Shown: one piece after another, positions 46,767-59,425 of the stretch | Layout of the letters: every line of letters starts with the position of its first letter | Numbering within the stretch: position 1 is the first letter of the stretch | From: Leishmania infantum JPCM5 | Taxonomy: Eukaryota; Euglenozoa; Kinetoplastea; Trypanosomatida; Trypanosomatidae | Length of the DNA: 64,000 nt | Direction: 5' to 3' | NCBI RefSeq assembly: GCF_000002875.2 | Contig: NC_009277.2 | Coordinates: 459,353-523,352 of the forward strand | Position numbers and translations under genes: made by a program | The notes under the pieces: model-generated | Seen by the model: the letters and a program-made list of their open reading frames with translations, nothing else | The model's database searches: none | What the model was told of the DNA's origin: nothing

Positions 46767-48728
46767 TCAGGCCTTTGGCTCCCGTGAGTCCCCCTGCTTG
46801 GTCTCTGGTCCTTGCCCTTCACCTTCGAAGGCGGCGTGTGGTTTGACAACAGGGCAGCGCCGCTCCTGAACGGTCTTGGCGTCCTCTGCGATGACGTTGC
46901 CGTCAATGTCAATGCGGTCGCAGATGCGTGCCTTCGGCAGCAGCAGGAACGCGAGTGGGATGACCAGCAGCGGCGTGCACAAGTGGCCCGCTATGATCAA
47001 GTATGGCACGTTCTTGAAGTTGCACGGCGGCTTTGCAGAGACAGGCCAGAAGTTCTCCATTAGAAGAGAGCCCACGGCGAGGGACATCGAATTGCCGGCG
47101 CTGTTGAAGCCAGCCAAGAGAGCGAATGCAATCGTTTCCGTGCCGCGCGGGCACAGGCGGGACATGAGGATCTGCCCCGGCATCAGCGACATCACAAAGC
47201 AGATTTCGTACACAATCGCGTCACCCAGAATATACATGGCGTGATCCGGAATGCCAATGTGCACGTTCCACCGCTTGACGATGATCAGATCAAAGACCGA
47301 GCCCAGTGCCTGCAGCAGTGTCGTCGCGATAAAGACAAAGGCGTACCTGTGCTTCGAGAAGAAGCGGGTGAAGAGAACGGCACCGGTCACACCACCGGCG
47401 TCCGTGATGAGGGCGCCGACAGTCTGGTAAAACGTGTACGAAAAGTGCGGGCCGTCCGGCAGGCACTTGGGCTTCGCGAGGTAGAAGTTGGAGAGCGCGC
47501 CAGGGATCTGTAAGTACAGGAGAGAGTTGAGGTAGATAAAAACGGCTGCCTTGGCGACGATCAACGGCAGCGAGAGAAAGGCGCCAGCCATGAACACGGT
47601 GGCGATACCAATGCAAGCGTACAGGAGATGGCGCCGGGTGCCGAGCACCATAACACAGGCCTGGGTGGTAATGCCGCACGTCATAATCAGCGCGTACACG
47701 ATGAGCCGCCAGTTCCGCACTGCAACGTCGACGTTCACCTCCACTGCGCCGCCGAGACACGAACCAATATCTGGCTCCACGAAATCTGCGTCATCATCCT
47801 CTCGCGAATCACCGGCGACCTCGGCCACTGCGAGCCCCTTCACGTCACCAGAGTCCACGATGGACTCTACCACGTGACCATCGACAGCCTTGGCGGCCTG
47901 CTGCTTCTCCAAGCGCTTCAGCTCCCAAAACTGCATGAGGGCGTCCTTGCGGCGGTTCGTGCGGTTCTTCTTTTCACCGTACATGTTGAAAACGAAGAAG
48001 AAGATTGTCGCGAGCTGCAGCGCAGCCGACAAGATGATGCCAACGTACGTCAGCTTGGCATCTGACAAGGGTCCCATCATGCAGGACGCGAGGATGGTGC
48101 CGACAAACGTCATGGCCCACACCCAGCTCACCACCGATGGGCCCGCCTCAGGGTTTTCGCGCATCGACCGACTAAAGTGGCCCTGGGACAGAATGTCGAT
48201 GTTGGATTTGCCAAAGCAGGTGAGAAACACAAACGCCGCAGCGGCGTTCGCCGACGACTCCTTCGCAGGCAGCAGTGCATACGCCAGAGCGGCCGCTGTG
48301 CCCAGCACTGCCGAGAGCGCCATGTACCACCGCTTCGTGTAGCCAAAGAGCGCGATCACGTCGGCAATCGAGGCGATGAATGGCTTCAGCGACCACCCGA
48401 GACTGTACATGGTGGCAAGGCGCTGATACCGTGCAACGTTCAGTCCGTAGTGGACAATGAACATCGGCTGGCGAGAGACGTTGATAATTCGGCTGGCTGC
48501 ACCCTTCGACAGCGTGTAGCACAGACCGAGAGAGAGGGAGAACTTGGGTCCAAAGGCGGCAGTGACCTCGCCGAACAGTGGGATATAGCGCAAGCAAGGC
48601 GCAGCATTGAACCACTTCGTCGCTGTGGGGTGCTCATACTCTGCATGGGTAACCTCAGTCGCGCCATCTTCGCGGTGGTCGGCAGCGCCGCCGTTGCGCA
48701 TCTCCTGAATCGGATGTGCGGACGCCAT
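46767..48728 (-). CDS. folate/biopterin transporter (FBT/BT1) family protein
   Basis: The 653-residue polytopic protein starts at the ATG whose complement is at 48726-48728. It has about twelve hydrophobic spans in two halves. An acidic cytosolic loop lies in the middle (about residues 305-345) and hydrophilic tails sit at both ends. Family features include the 'CYTLSKGAASRI' region in the first half (about residues 71-82), 'CFGKSNIDILSQGHFSRSMRENP' type sequence after the fourth or fifth span (about 173-195), and the second-half 'GTETIAFALLAGFNSAGNSMS' segment (about 541-561). In Leishmania this family imports biopterin, folate or S-adenosylmethionine across the plasma membrane. The exact substrate cannot be told. 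Its position next to coproporphyrinogen oxidase fits the pteridine transporter I recall at the end of chromosome 6. It is the last gene of the minus array. Confidence 0.9.
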   Translation of the reverse strand: MASAHPIQEMRNGGAADHREDGATEVTHAEYEHPTATKWFNAAPCLRYIPLFGEVTAAFGPKFSLSLGLCYTLSKGAASRIINVSRQPMFIVHYGLNVARYQRLATMYSLGWSLKPFIASIADVIALFGYTKRWYMALSAVLGTAAALAYALLPAKESSANAAAAFVFLTCFGKSNIDILSQGHFSRSMRENPEAGPSVVSWVWAMTFVGTILASCMMGPLSDAKLTYVGIILSAALQLATIFFFVFNMYGEKKNRTNRRKDALMQFWELKRLEKQQAAKAVDGHVVESIVDSGDVKGLAVAEVAGDSREDDDADFVEPDIGSCLGGAVEVNVDVAVRNWRLIVYALIMTCGITTQACVMVLGTRRHLLYACIGIATVFMAGAFLSLPLIVAKAAVFIYLNSLLYLQIPGALSNFYLAKPKCLPDGPHFSYTFYQTVGALITDAGGVTGAVLFTRFFSKHRYAFVFIATTLLQALGSVFDLIIVKRWNVHIGIPDHAMYILGDAIVYEICFVMSLMPGQILMSRLCPRGTETIAFALLAGFNSAGNSMSLAVGSLLMENFWPVSAKPPCNFKNVPYLIIAGHLCTPLLVIPLAFLLLPKARICDRIDIDGNVIAEDAKTVQERRCPVVKPHAAFEGEGQGPETKQGDSREPKA

Positions 48729-50452
48729 GGGAAAGCAAGAAAAACGTATGAAAGCCAAAAGTTGTACAAAAACGTATGAGCGAAGACACAAATTACGAGT
48801 CAAACCGTTGTTTTTTTTTAGATGGTGTAGTTGCTGCTTTACTGAAGTTGTGGAATTAAAAGAAAAAACATCACCGAGTCACTGTGAGACACTTGGCACG
48901 CAACGTTGTAGAGAATGAGTAGGAGGTGAGAAGTCGAGGAATGACAAAAAAGGGGGGGGAAGTAGTGACGTCAAGTCACAATGCACCTTGGCGGAACAGC
49001 TTTATGCATGCCACGTCGTCAAGCCTTCCATGACGTTGTCGGCAAACGACGAAAGCAAACCTCGTTTATCCACCAAGAAAAAGGAGTTGTTGCCTTTTTT
49101 ATTTTTTGCGGTATGCGTTGCGTCCTTCACGTACGTCTTCAGCACACCGCCACTGGAACCCTTGGCAGAGTTTTCCTGCAGGGAGTAGGGAGAAAACGTG
49201 TGCTTCATGAACGCGCAGCACAGGAACAATCGCGGCCACTTTCAAGCCACCGATGCCCCTCCGCTTGGACGGCCTTCTGAGGGCGTCGCGATGCCCTCCT
49301 CTTCAATCTCAGCGGCGGTTGGCTCGGAGTCTTCTTTTAGCACCCCAGCACACCAGAGAAAGTTGATACTACCAAACTGCTCCCCATGAAGTGGCGCGAC
49401 CAGCACTCCTTCGGTTGGTAGGAAAGTGATCGGGTTCCAGAAGAGATATAGAGTTGATTAGTGGTGGCCGCAATCACTAGGAACGCACAAGACTTCGTTA
49501 AACAGACAACCGGTATGCCAGCCACCACAATAGAATAATAAAGCGCGGGTTCGCATGTGGTTGTGAGACTGCGCGGCTGCCTAGCCACCGTGGAATACTG
49601 CACCATTCCCACACCACTGGAGAGCATCTGAAACGCAAGTCGCGAAGCACTAAAACTCGCCATTGGCGAGCCATTTCCGAAACCTCATATTAGTGCCTTC
49701 AGGCGTGGGTAGGGGAGAGGAAAAAGATCAATGACGTTAGCAGAAAGTCTGTGTTTCGATAACGCGCTGCAGGGGGCACGCCAGCGTCGCGGGCACCACC
49801 GCAGAGTCTCAATCATCACAGGTACCGCACACTATACATGCGCGCAGAGAAGCAACAACAAGCTGCACTGACCACCAGAGCTAGGCCACAACCACGGAGA
49901 GCACAATGCTGCGTTGCGTTTTCAGTCCACACAACAGGTGTAAAAGCGTAAGAGGGCCGTGATGGTGTGAAAGAAATGGAAGAGCGATGGGGCACCCTTG
50001 ATTTTGCTTTCGATGGCACCCCAGCGCACCACGCAGCACTTCCTTGATTACGTCGCTGCAAGCCCGCGCTTGCTACGCCCTCCGACTGTGTGACGCGATG
50101 TGAGCGGCCCGCCTGTTACTGCAAGACAGTGGAATCAAGGAAGAAAAAAACTTGACAAACGAATAATGTCCGGTTCGTGACTCAAAGCACGTGATGGTCC
50201 AGCACAAGCCACGTAGAATGGTCGCTGCTGCTGCGCTACCGTGCTGCCGACGACCAACGGAGTATTCAACTCAAAGTTGATCGAAGCTGCGGACGGCAAA
50301 GACGGAATACGTGCAGGCTCCAGCTAGCAAGGTACCGAAAAAACACACGGCTGCGCATGCACCCTCGCTTCCCGCACACACAGCAAATCACGACAGTCAC
50401 ATAGCGAAATATAAGTGTGGGATGTGCATGGCACCACGGTAGAGAGAGTGGC
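48729..50452. other. long intergenic spacer in the minus array
   Basis: This 1.7-kb spacer has lower GC than the plus array and T/A runs (48812-48820, 49096-49106, 50141-50150). Minus open frames at 49337-49663 and 49816-50061 have no family resemblance. It provides the 3'UTR of the coproporphyrinogen oxidase gene and the splice region of the transporter; nothing else is supported. Confidence 0.45.
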
Positions 50453-52383
<1,931 letters not shown>

Positions 52384-53079
52384 CTATCCGCGTTTTGCAA
52401 CGATTATACGGATTCCGACAACGACAGCCGCTGACATGCCGACTATCGCGAGCAAACAGCGCGCACCGTTGCCACTTCTGAGAATGCCATCAGGCTTCTC
52501 TGCTGCATTCGCCTTCGGCCGCGGTGGTACTGCCAAAGGTAAAGCTGCGAAGTCAGACGCAAACACTCGAACAGCACCCCAATCAGTGTACACAATTTCT
52601 TTCGTCGAATCCGTTTCCCCACCTGTGACCATCATAATGAATTGAATCAGGACCCGATCAAAAAAGTTGTAGCGAGGATACCGCAACGCGCCTGCAAAGA
52701 CACCGACAAGTTGCGGAGACCATGATGACTGATTGAGAAACTTGCGTGTGTAAACGTTAGTCGTAGCGGTGTTCTTGTCTGACTTGCGTGCTGTGAGATT
52801 GACGCTGACGAAAGCCGACGGCATAGCGTTAAGCTCACTATGGTGCTGCTTGACATACTTGATAAAGGCAGCGCTAAAATGCCCGTAGCGAATGGACCCA
52901 CCGAGGAGAACCTTTTCGTAGTCTGCCAGCACGTAACTGTTACCGTCCTTGATGTCGACAACATCGCACCGCGCCTTTGTCTCGTCGGTGAGTAGCGTTG
53001 CTATTGTATCCACAATCGTTTTAGTATGCCCGTCTGTTGTAGAGTACAACATTAGGTACTTGGGGCTCTGTGACGCCAT
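52384..53079 (-). CDS. hemG: protoporphyrinogen oxidase, HemG (flavodoxin) type
   Basis: The 231-residue protein starts at the ATG complementing 53077-53079. It has a flavodoxin fold: N-terminal 'YLMLYSTTDGHTKTI' FMN-phosphate loop (residues 8-22), the 'KVLLGGSIRYGHFS' segment (56-69) and 'VGVFAGALRYPRYNFFDRVLIQFIMMVTGG' (about 123-152). This order is typical of bacterial HemG. A C-terminal hydrophobic span (about 208-227) ends in AKRG, forming a tail anchor not found in E. coli HemG. It converts protoporphyrinogen IX to protoporphyrin IX, the step after coproporphyrinogen oxidase, and would act at a mitochondrial or ER membrane. The bacterial HemG form is unusual in eukaryotes and is a known mark of transfer into trypanosomatids. 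Confidence 0.93.
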   Translation of the reverse strand: MASQSPKYLMLYSTTDGHTKTIVDTIATLLTDETKARCDVVDIKDGNSYVLADYEKVLLGGSIRYGHFSAAFIKYVKQHHSELNAMPSAFVSVNLTARKSDKNTATTNVYTRKFLNQSSWSPQLVGVFAGALRYPRYNFFDRVLIQFIMMVTGGETDSTKEIVYTDWGAVRVFASDFAALPLAVPPRPKANAAEKPDGILRSGNGARCLLAIVGMSAAVVVGIRIIVAKRG

Positions 53080-54279
53080 TGTGAACAGACAGAAGCTGAA
53101 AGCTGACAAAATTCCCTGAAGCACGTCACTTGAGAAACACGCAGCACCTCTGATTCAAGGCAACAACTCCGCAGATGGCGAACTTGTAAAAGGGAAAGAA
53201 TACATGCTAGCACCTTGCTGTCGGTGATTAAGTGTTTGGCGTGAAACCAACTCCCACGATAAAAGCGAGAAAAAGCAGTGAGTAAAAGCATAGACCAAGG
53301 CCCAAGAAGATCAGAGAAACGATCTATCTTCGTCGTTGCAAACACTCTTCCGCCGACGACGCTCCGACGTCTACACATACAGCGCCTCTTCTGTGTAACA
53401 CAGTAATACCAAATGCCACATGTTAACAGTACGCTGTCTCAGGCGTTCATTCTGCTACAACCATTACTTTTTTACACAGTATTCCCTTTCACGCTCACTC
53501 GAATCGCCTGGAAAAGAATGCAAAATAGAGAAAAAGACCAAGAGGCACGTATGGGTTCTGCGAAACGGAAAAAGAAAAGTAAACTGTGTGTGATAGAGGG
53601 AGAGCACTTCCATATCAGTAAATAAGTTCAGTCAAAGATAGGAACAACTAACTGCTTTCCTTTCTTTTTTTGCTATCACGCTCATTCTGCGCTAAAACAT
53701 GAGGTGGACTCCACTCTACCCTGCCTGTTCAACGCCAGCCTCCTGGTGCGAAACCGCCGTAGGCGCAGGCGATACAGCAATGCGCCGACGCAGCCATCGG
53801 CGCAGGGCCCCTGCCTCAACCTCTGCCCGCACCCCCGCCTCGCAGGTCCGCCGCCTTGGCGCATCCCCGCTCGGGGGGGGGGGCGGCTCTCAGGCTCCCC
53901 GCCACACCAGCAGCGGGCGCTGTGAAGGCCGGGGCGTGGGTGGGACAGGTTCGAGGCACGCGGACGCTTCGCCTGTCATAAGGGTGCCACAAACGTGTCC
54001 GCGGCCGCGGGTGGCTCCGACGCAACGCCATCCAGGATCTGATGGCCGACATGCGTAGCGCCACACCGCTCTGACTTATCGATGACGTCAATGCTTCGTC
54101 CTAGTACCATACTGAGGTGTACACCCTCATAAAGGAAAGAACTAAAGAAAGGAAAAAAAAAAAGGATGCTGCGACCCCAGAATCACTGAAAAAAAAAAAG
54201 GGAGTGGCACGCAGGAAATATTCCAAAAGCAAAAAGAAATACCGATGTGAACACGCTGCTCACCCATTTCACTCTTCCT
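53080..54279. other. intergenic spacer with SIDER2-like element
   Basis: Holds a truncated but well-preserved reverse SIDER2-like copy (53753-54073), A-rich runs at 54152-54164 and 54188-54200, and a T run at 53663-53670. A plus frame at 53413-53625 is not supported as a gene. Confidence 0.5.
53753..54073 (-). repeat. SIDER2-like retroposon, truncated copy
   Basis: From ACAGCAATGCGCCGACGCAG through the G run (53874-53882) to GCGTAGCGCCACACCGCTCT it is nearly identical to the reverse copy at 41.2-41.7 kb. Both end blocks (5' signature and the segment after it) are missing. It is sense to the minus array, between the cytochrome b5-like gene and the HemG-type gene. Confidence 0.8.
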
Positions 54280-54651
54280 TCAGTGCTTACGCATTTCCAC
54301 CGCAGTAACAATCGAGGCAATTCCGAAGGCGATGGCCAAGCGGTTCCAGCGCTTCGACTTATCAGACTCCTTTTTCTGCTGATTCCCGTTCTCTTCTCCA
54401 CCCTTGCAGGATGAAGCAGACCTGTAGACTTCAGAGAAATGATTGCCGTCAACCAACCACTCATTTAGCATTACCGCTGCATCGACGGAGTGGTTCATCT
54501 TCTCAAAGTCCTTCGTGATGTCGCCGTCCTTATAGCGCATGAGAATGCTGCTGCCACCTGGATGCATGCGAGTTGCAAACTCCAGCGGAACATCGTACTT
54601 GTTTCCGCGGTAATAAACGCGGATGGAGGAGGGCTCGGCAACGTACTGCAT
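54280..54651 (-). CDS. cytochrome b5-like heme-binding protein with tail anchor
   Basis: The 123-residue protein starts at the ATG complementing 54649-54651. The cytochrome b5 heme-binding signature is present: HPGG with H30 as the first axial ligand, and 'MNHSVDAA' with H54 as the second. The spacing of 24 residues is near the usual value. After a Gln/Lys/Glu-rich linker (about 82-101) a short hydrophobic segment (about 103-118) ends in EMRKH, fitting a tail-anchored ER or outer-mitochondrial protein. It would carry electrons for lipid desaturation or other oxidations. It heads the minus-strand array, directly upstream of the two heme-synthesis enzymes. Confidence 0.88.
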   Translation of the reverse strand: MQYVAEPSSIRVYYRGNKYDVPLEFATRMHPGGSSILMRYKDGDITKDFEKMNHSVDAAVMLNEWLVDGNHFSEVYRSASSCKGGEENGNQQKKESDKSKRWNRLAIAFGIASIVTAVEMRKH

Positions 54652-55919
54652 GATGTAGTGCTTACAGTTTATGTTGGGTTTGTTGGTCGCAAAACAGTTG
54701 ACTGGCTTATGAAGTTGAAAACTGCCCACGCAAAGAGGAAAAGACAATCGCGTCGCTTTTTGATCAATGGAGAACGAAATGAGAGTGGAATGCAAAAAGG
54801 CAAAGAGAGATGAGAGGCGGCAACGGGCACAAGAGCGCAACGCATCCACATGCCCATTCGCCCCGCGTTGTTGAGACAGCCACTACAACGATACTCGTGC
54901 CATCTCTTGCTTCCGAGACGTGTCAAATTTGCAGTCGGCATGTCGCCCTTTTGTGTTGTTTTTCCTCATTTCAGGCTACATGGATCATGATGCACCGGTG
55001 CGAGAGAAATGCGCGCAGAGGTTGCGAGTAGTAAAACGAAAACAAAAGCACACAATGATTCCCGCTTACAAGGAGTCCCGATAATTGCATGACGGATTCC
55101 CATTCCCTTCGGCGAGCCTCTATCGTAACAGAAAATTCTGTGATCCAAAGGTGAAAATACGAAGAGCTTGCGTGTCGCTTGCCCCTATTTGAAGTCGCTA
55201 GCTCGCCAAGACAGCTTCAGATGGACTGGCCACATTGCAGAACAGGAGCCAAAAGCACGCGAAAACGAAAAGAAGCCCAGCTTCCAAGATGCGTTTGAAC
55301 AAGCTAAGGTTATCCAGTCGCAACTCTTTACACCGAAACAGAGGCCGTGAGGTAGATTGCGTTACGAAAAATACAACCCGAATCCCTTGTGCAACGCGGT
55401 TATTGGCTGCTTGTCGCTGCGCTCGGAAGCGGCGCTCAACCCAAGCGAGCTCCATGGTGCCCCCCCCCCCACTGTTTTACAAGTTGCCTCGCATTTGTTT
55501 CCTACCGGCTCAGGCAAACTCACACTCGCATCTGCAAATCTTGTAGGGGGAAGAGCGGCAGGAAGGCGATAAACAACGTAGCAGCTACCCACCAAAAAGT
55601 AGTGGCGGCCCGTTTTACCCCATGTGCAAAAAGGAATTCTGACTTCAATGCCGGTGCACCTTCAGACAGGCACCCTTTGGGACGCTCAGAGAAGCGTGGT
55701 GGTAGCCGGAGAGACACTGGCGCAGGCTCAACGACATGATTCGAGCCTGTGTATCAGCCCGTTAGTGTTTTACTTCGTTTCCTGCGCCCACTCTTCGACC
55801 GTAGTGCCACTCTATTTTGCTGTAGCACTTTTTGTCTGAGTTCCACCGCAGCCACTAGCCTCCTTCTTTTGCACCTCGTCTCCGCACTTTGAACAGCAGC
55901 ACCTGCGGGCAGCTCTCAA

Positions 55920-57320
55920 ATGATAATTACTGAGGCTCCACAGGACGCAGTGGTGGAGACGCCACTCACCTTCCGTGTCGGGCAGCATCCCTTCGGCAGC
56001 GTCGGCATAGCCTTCACCGCAGCCCAACGAGCCAAACATCCAATACTCAGGTGGTGCACTGACGACAGCGCAGATTGCAGGTTGCCCCTCCGCCGACTGA
56101 TGGCCTGCTCGTGCATATTGAAAGCTACTGTGGCAAAGACTGCCGTCTTGCCCCCATGGCCTCTCACCGCAGACAACTTGTTTACGGGGAGATGCGTAGG
56201 ACCGACGCTTTCAACAAAGTCACCGTACAGCAGAAAATGGGTGACGAAACGACTGCGGCCACTTTGAAGACAGCGCACAGCACCACACTAGACGAAGAAC
56301 GGCTCCATGTCCCGTTGTGGGCGGCGCTCTGCGGGCGCACAGTGCATGTCTGCCTCGATTTCGTAAAAGGAGGTAGTGCATCCCGCTCGCTACTTCTCTA
56401 CCATCACGCTTTGATAAGCGCGGCTCAGAGGTTGCTTTTCTTTTGCTTTTTCCCCTTTCACACTAACGGCAACTTGTTCCTGCCCCATTCGGAAATTGAT
56501 GCCCTCTGGTACTGCGTTTCGCAATCTCTTTTCTGTCTGAGAGACCCATGGAGCGCACCGCGAGCTGCACCTGGATCCCTTTAATGCCGCCCATTTACCG
56601 CTCTGCTGCAGCCCACCACATCTTGAGGAAATTTACATCCACACCAACATAGGAAACCTCGATGGGGTCAATTTCGCCCTGGCGGCTCAGCTACCGTCTC
56701 TGAATATGGGTGCCGATAGTTTTTTGTATGTGGTCGACTTGTCGCGCTGCCCAGCGCTGGATGCGTATAGCATTCCCACTACGTCGCTTCCCAGCTCTGT
56801 CTTTGCTGTTGAAGCCCCTTTGCTGCGGACGGTGGCCGCTGCCTGGAGTGGGCTGCGCAACTTCATCGCAGTCGCTTCATAAGGAACGCTGGAAAGTGGT
56901 TCTGTTCTGTGGTGCCAGCTTTTACACTCGCTCCCTCCACTGCAGAAGGCGCCTCATCTGCTCTGCATCAATGCTATGGGCGGCTGTTTGACCATCGTGG
57001 TCGGACCAGGCTGTTGTGCAATGTTGGAACAACTTGAACTGACGAACTGCGAAAGGCAAGCCCATTTCATGCCCCCTTGCTGACGCACTACAGCCCCGTC
57101 ATCTTAGTATGTCGGATACAGCCGTGCGGAACTGAGCACCGCTGCAAAATCGCTCTTTTCTCTAAGAGCTGAATGCTTCGCGGCGCACAGAGCTGGTGGA
57201 CCTGCCACTTCACAGTGAGGCTTCCAAGTCAAAACCTCTGGTGGCCCGATTCAGCGGAGTGAACGACATATTGGGTCTCAACATCTATAATACTCAGCAC
57301 CACCTGGATGATATCCTATG
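55920..57320 (+). pseudogene. decayed leucine-rich-repeat protein gene
   Basis: In the frame of position 56619 the sequence is open from about 56530 to 56880, then again from 56883 to 57081 after a single TAA. Both parts read as leucine-rich repeats: HLEEIYIHTN followed by VDLSRCPALDA, then LHSLPPLQKAPHLLCINAMG and MLEQLELTNCERQ. A further fragment 'HLSMSDTAVRN' follows near 57095-57130. The frames upstream (55920-56584) are coding-like in other phases. Stops and frameshifts are many, so the copy is dead. Intact LRR paralogues would be expected elsewhere. LRR identity is seen in repeat spacing; the exact family is not known. Confidence 0.6.
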
Positions 57321-58682
57321 TGATTAGCTTGTTATGTTTTCCTCTTCCTAGGGTGATGGCGCTTCCCGCTCTGGGGATCAAAGCCGATTCGGCGAGCGAT
57401 TTCGCGGGCCTTGAGACAGCTCACCGAGGATACATGATTTGCGTCGCTGCTTCGTTTTGCCAGTTGTTCCAGTAACTGTAAATGCGCTTCCTGCTGAATC
57501 GGCTGCCCACAATCTCTTTTCTCATTGTTTTTCCTCGTGAAGCAGGGCTGTTGTCCGCTGCTGCACAGGTGTCTGACCTGCGTTCTGCACGGCTGTCTTT
57601 TAAGCTTTGAGTTTCGAAAGCGTGCTTGCGATGCAGTCGCACTTCTCCCCTTTGTGGGTGGACTTGCCTCACATCACTCAGAGGATGCATTATGCCACCC
57701 CAATGCGTTTCGTACGTGATCGGCATTTTTTTCCTTACCCGCAACGTTCGCTAATCCGGAGGATGGAAAAAACCAACTACACAGGAGTCAAAAACACATT
57801 TTGCTCCACTCTCCTCACCATTCTTCTGTGTCGCTCGCAATAGCGCTCCCTGTTTTGCATTTTTCGCTGCGCTACTTTACGGCAGCGTAGGTTCCGCAGC
57901 TTTGCTGTGCTCTTTCCATTTTGCCTGGTACTGCATTGGAGGCCGTCTGCACATTGGGCAAAGCACAACGAGGCCCAATTATCCTGGAGCGCACTGGCTC
58001 GAGATGCAGAGAAAGACGTACACTTCATCTGCTTCACATGCAAAAAAAAATCACAAAGAGTCTCATGAAGATTACATGCGATACGCGCTTCTGCAAGAGA
58101 TGCGATGACCATCGTGTGTAGAAGACTCTCTACGATGCCCGCTAGGGAGCTAGCTATACATTGGAGCGTTGCACTGCAGATAGCGTGAACCTGTTGCTGT
58201 GAACGCTGAGGAAGTGCTGGATTGTAAAGGCGCGGTCAGTTTTTCACCTGCACTTGACTCACTCTCAGTTCTATGTTGGCCTCCCGTTGCGGGTGGTAAC
58301 CTTCAGTTTTCACTTTCAAGATTTGAATTACTTTCCTTTCAGTCTCTATCGCAAATGAACAGTGCACTGGCGCGTTAAAGCAATACGTTTTTCTTTCCCT
58401 TCGCCGGCCTCACTTCCACCATTTTTCTGTTTGCTCACTACCCCGTGCGTGTTCAAAGTATAGACGCAAAAGCCTGGCTCAGTTGTCTGCATCAACAGAA
58501 GTTCCCTTGTAACCATTCTCAATGTGAAAGAAGACAAAGTGCAAACGCCCCGAAACCTGTTGGACGTACGAGTTTAGCGACTTTACTTATAAATATTGAG
58601 TAGAGATACTACACCAGGAAAAAGACAAAAGATGCTTTCGTGACATGCACTACGGATACTCTTCTGCTGCTTTTTGCTCCTG

Positions 58683-59185
58683 ATGTCGGAGGACACCTCA
58701 GTGCGTGGCACCGGTGCCCAGTACCATACTCTATGCGGGAAGACAGGCAGCTCTTCTATCCCAGTCAGTGCACAGCCACTTCTAGTGGTGACGGCATCAG
58801 GCACCTAGGGCGTGGTGATGTCAGAGCGATGTAGCGCTACTAATGCCGGCGGTCAGATGGTGGATAGCGTTGCGTTGGCGTCATCTGCGGCAGTGGGCAC
58901 GCTTGTTCCATCCATTTGATGGGCAGAGCGTCAGCGTGACCCGAACACCACCCACCCGACTCTCAAGCTGTCTGCTCGTTTGGGGAGTCTGAGTGCCACC
59001 TCGAGGGGGATACACCACGTAGCGACCTGCGAGGCGGCTCGGTGGCGTTTGAGACAGGGGCCGTGCTGAGATGATTGCGTTGACGCGTTGCTGTCCCGCG
59101 TCTCCACAGATGCTTTGCACCAGCTGATGGGACTTGTGACACAGTCGGGTGGCGTGGCGCTCAACTCATGTTGTACCGCCGAATG
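58683..59185 (+). repeat. degenerate SIDER2-like copy upstream of CLN3-like gene
   Basis: Blocks in the right order match the full copies: GGACACCTCAGTGCGTGGCA, 'GATGGTGGATAGCGTTGCG', GGGCAGAGCGTCAGCGTG, a shortened CACCCAC block, 'CGACCTGCGAGGCGGC', GACAGGGGCCGTGCTGAG, TTGCGTTGACGCGTTGCTGT and GGGACTTGTGACAC. The first block also resembles the 5' end of the copy at 1905. Many substitutions show it is old. It ends only about 240 bp before the CLN3-like start, so it sits in a 5' rather than a 3' position. Confidence 0.65.
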
Positions 59186-59425
59186 GACACTTTGTTGAGG
59201 ATCTCTCTTTCACGTATCAGCTACTTTCCCTCACCCTGTACCCCTTTCTCTTATACTTACAACACACGCCGAAACACATCCTCAGCATTCCTTCTCAGTC
59301 AGAAAAGTATCCACGCACCGCCAGCACTCTATGCATGCCCAATAGCACGCCTCCGTTTCCGCACTTCCTGTCGTTGCCCCTCCTCAGTAACAAGCTGCGC
59401 AACTCCTGCCCACCACACGTCATTG

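Larger units (their letters stand above)
54652..59425. other. divergent strand-switch region
   Basis: Minus-strand genes run left from 54651 and the CLN3-like gene runs right from 59426, so this 4.8-kb region should be a bidirectional transcription start zone. It contains a decayed leucine-rich-repeat gene (about 55920-57320), an old SIDER copy (58683-59185), a C run at 55459-55468 and no intact gene. GC content is lower than in the plus array. Small frames at 57421-58112 on either strand have no family resemblance. Confidence 0.65.

Noticed and set aside
49337..50061. Minus-strand open frames of 81-108 codons between the transporter and coproporphyrinogen oxidase genes
   Set aside because: Direction fits, but no conserved motif, no good splice context and no hydrophobic or charge pattern of a known family.
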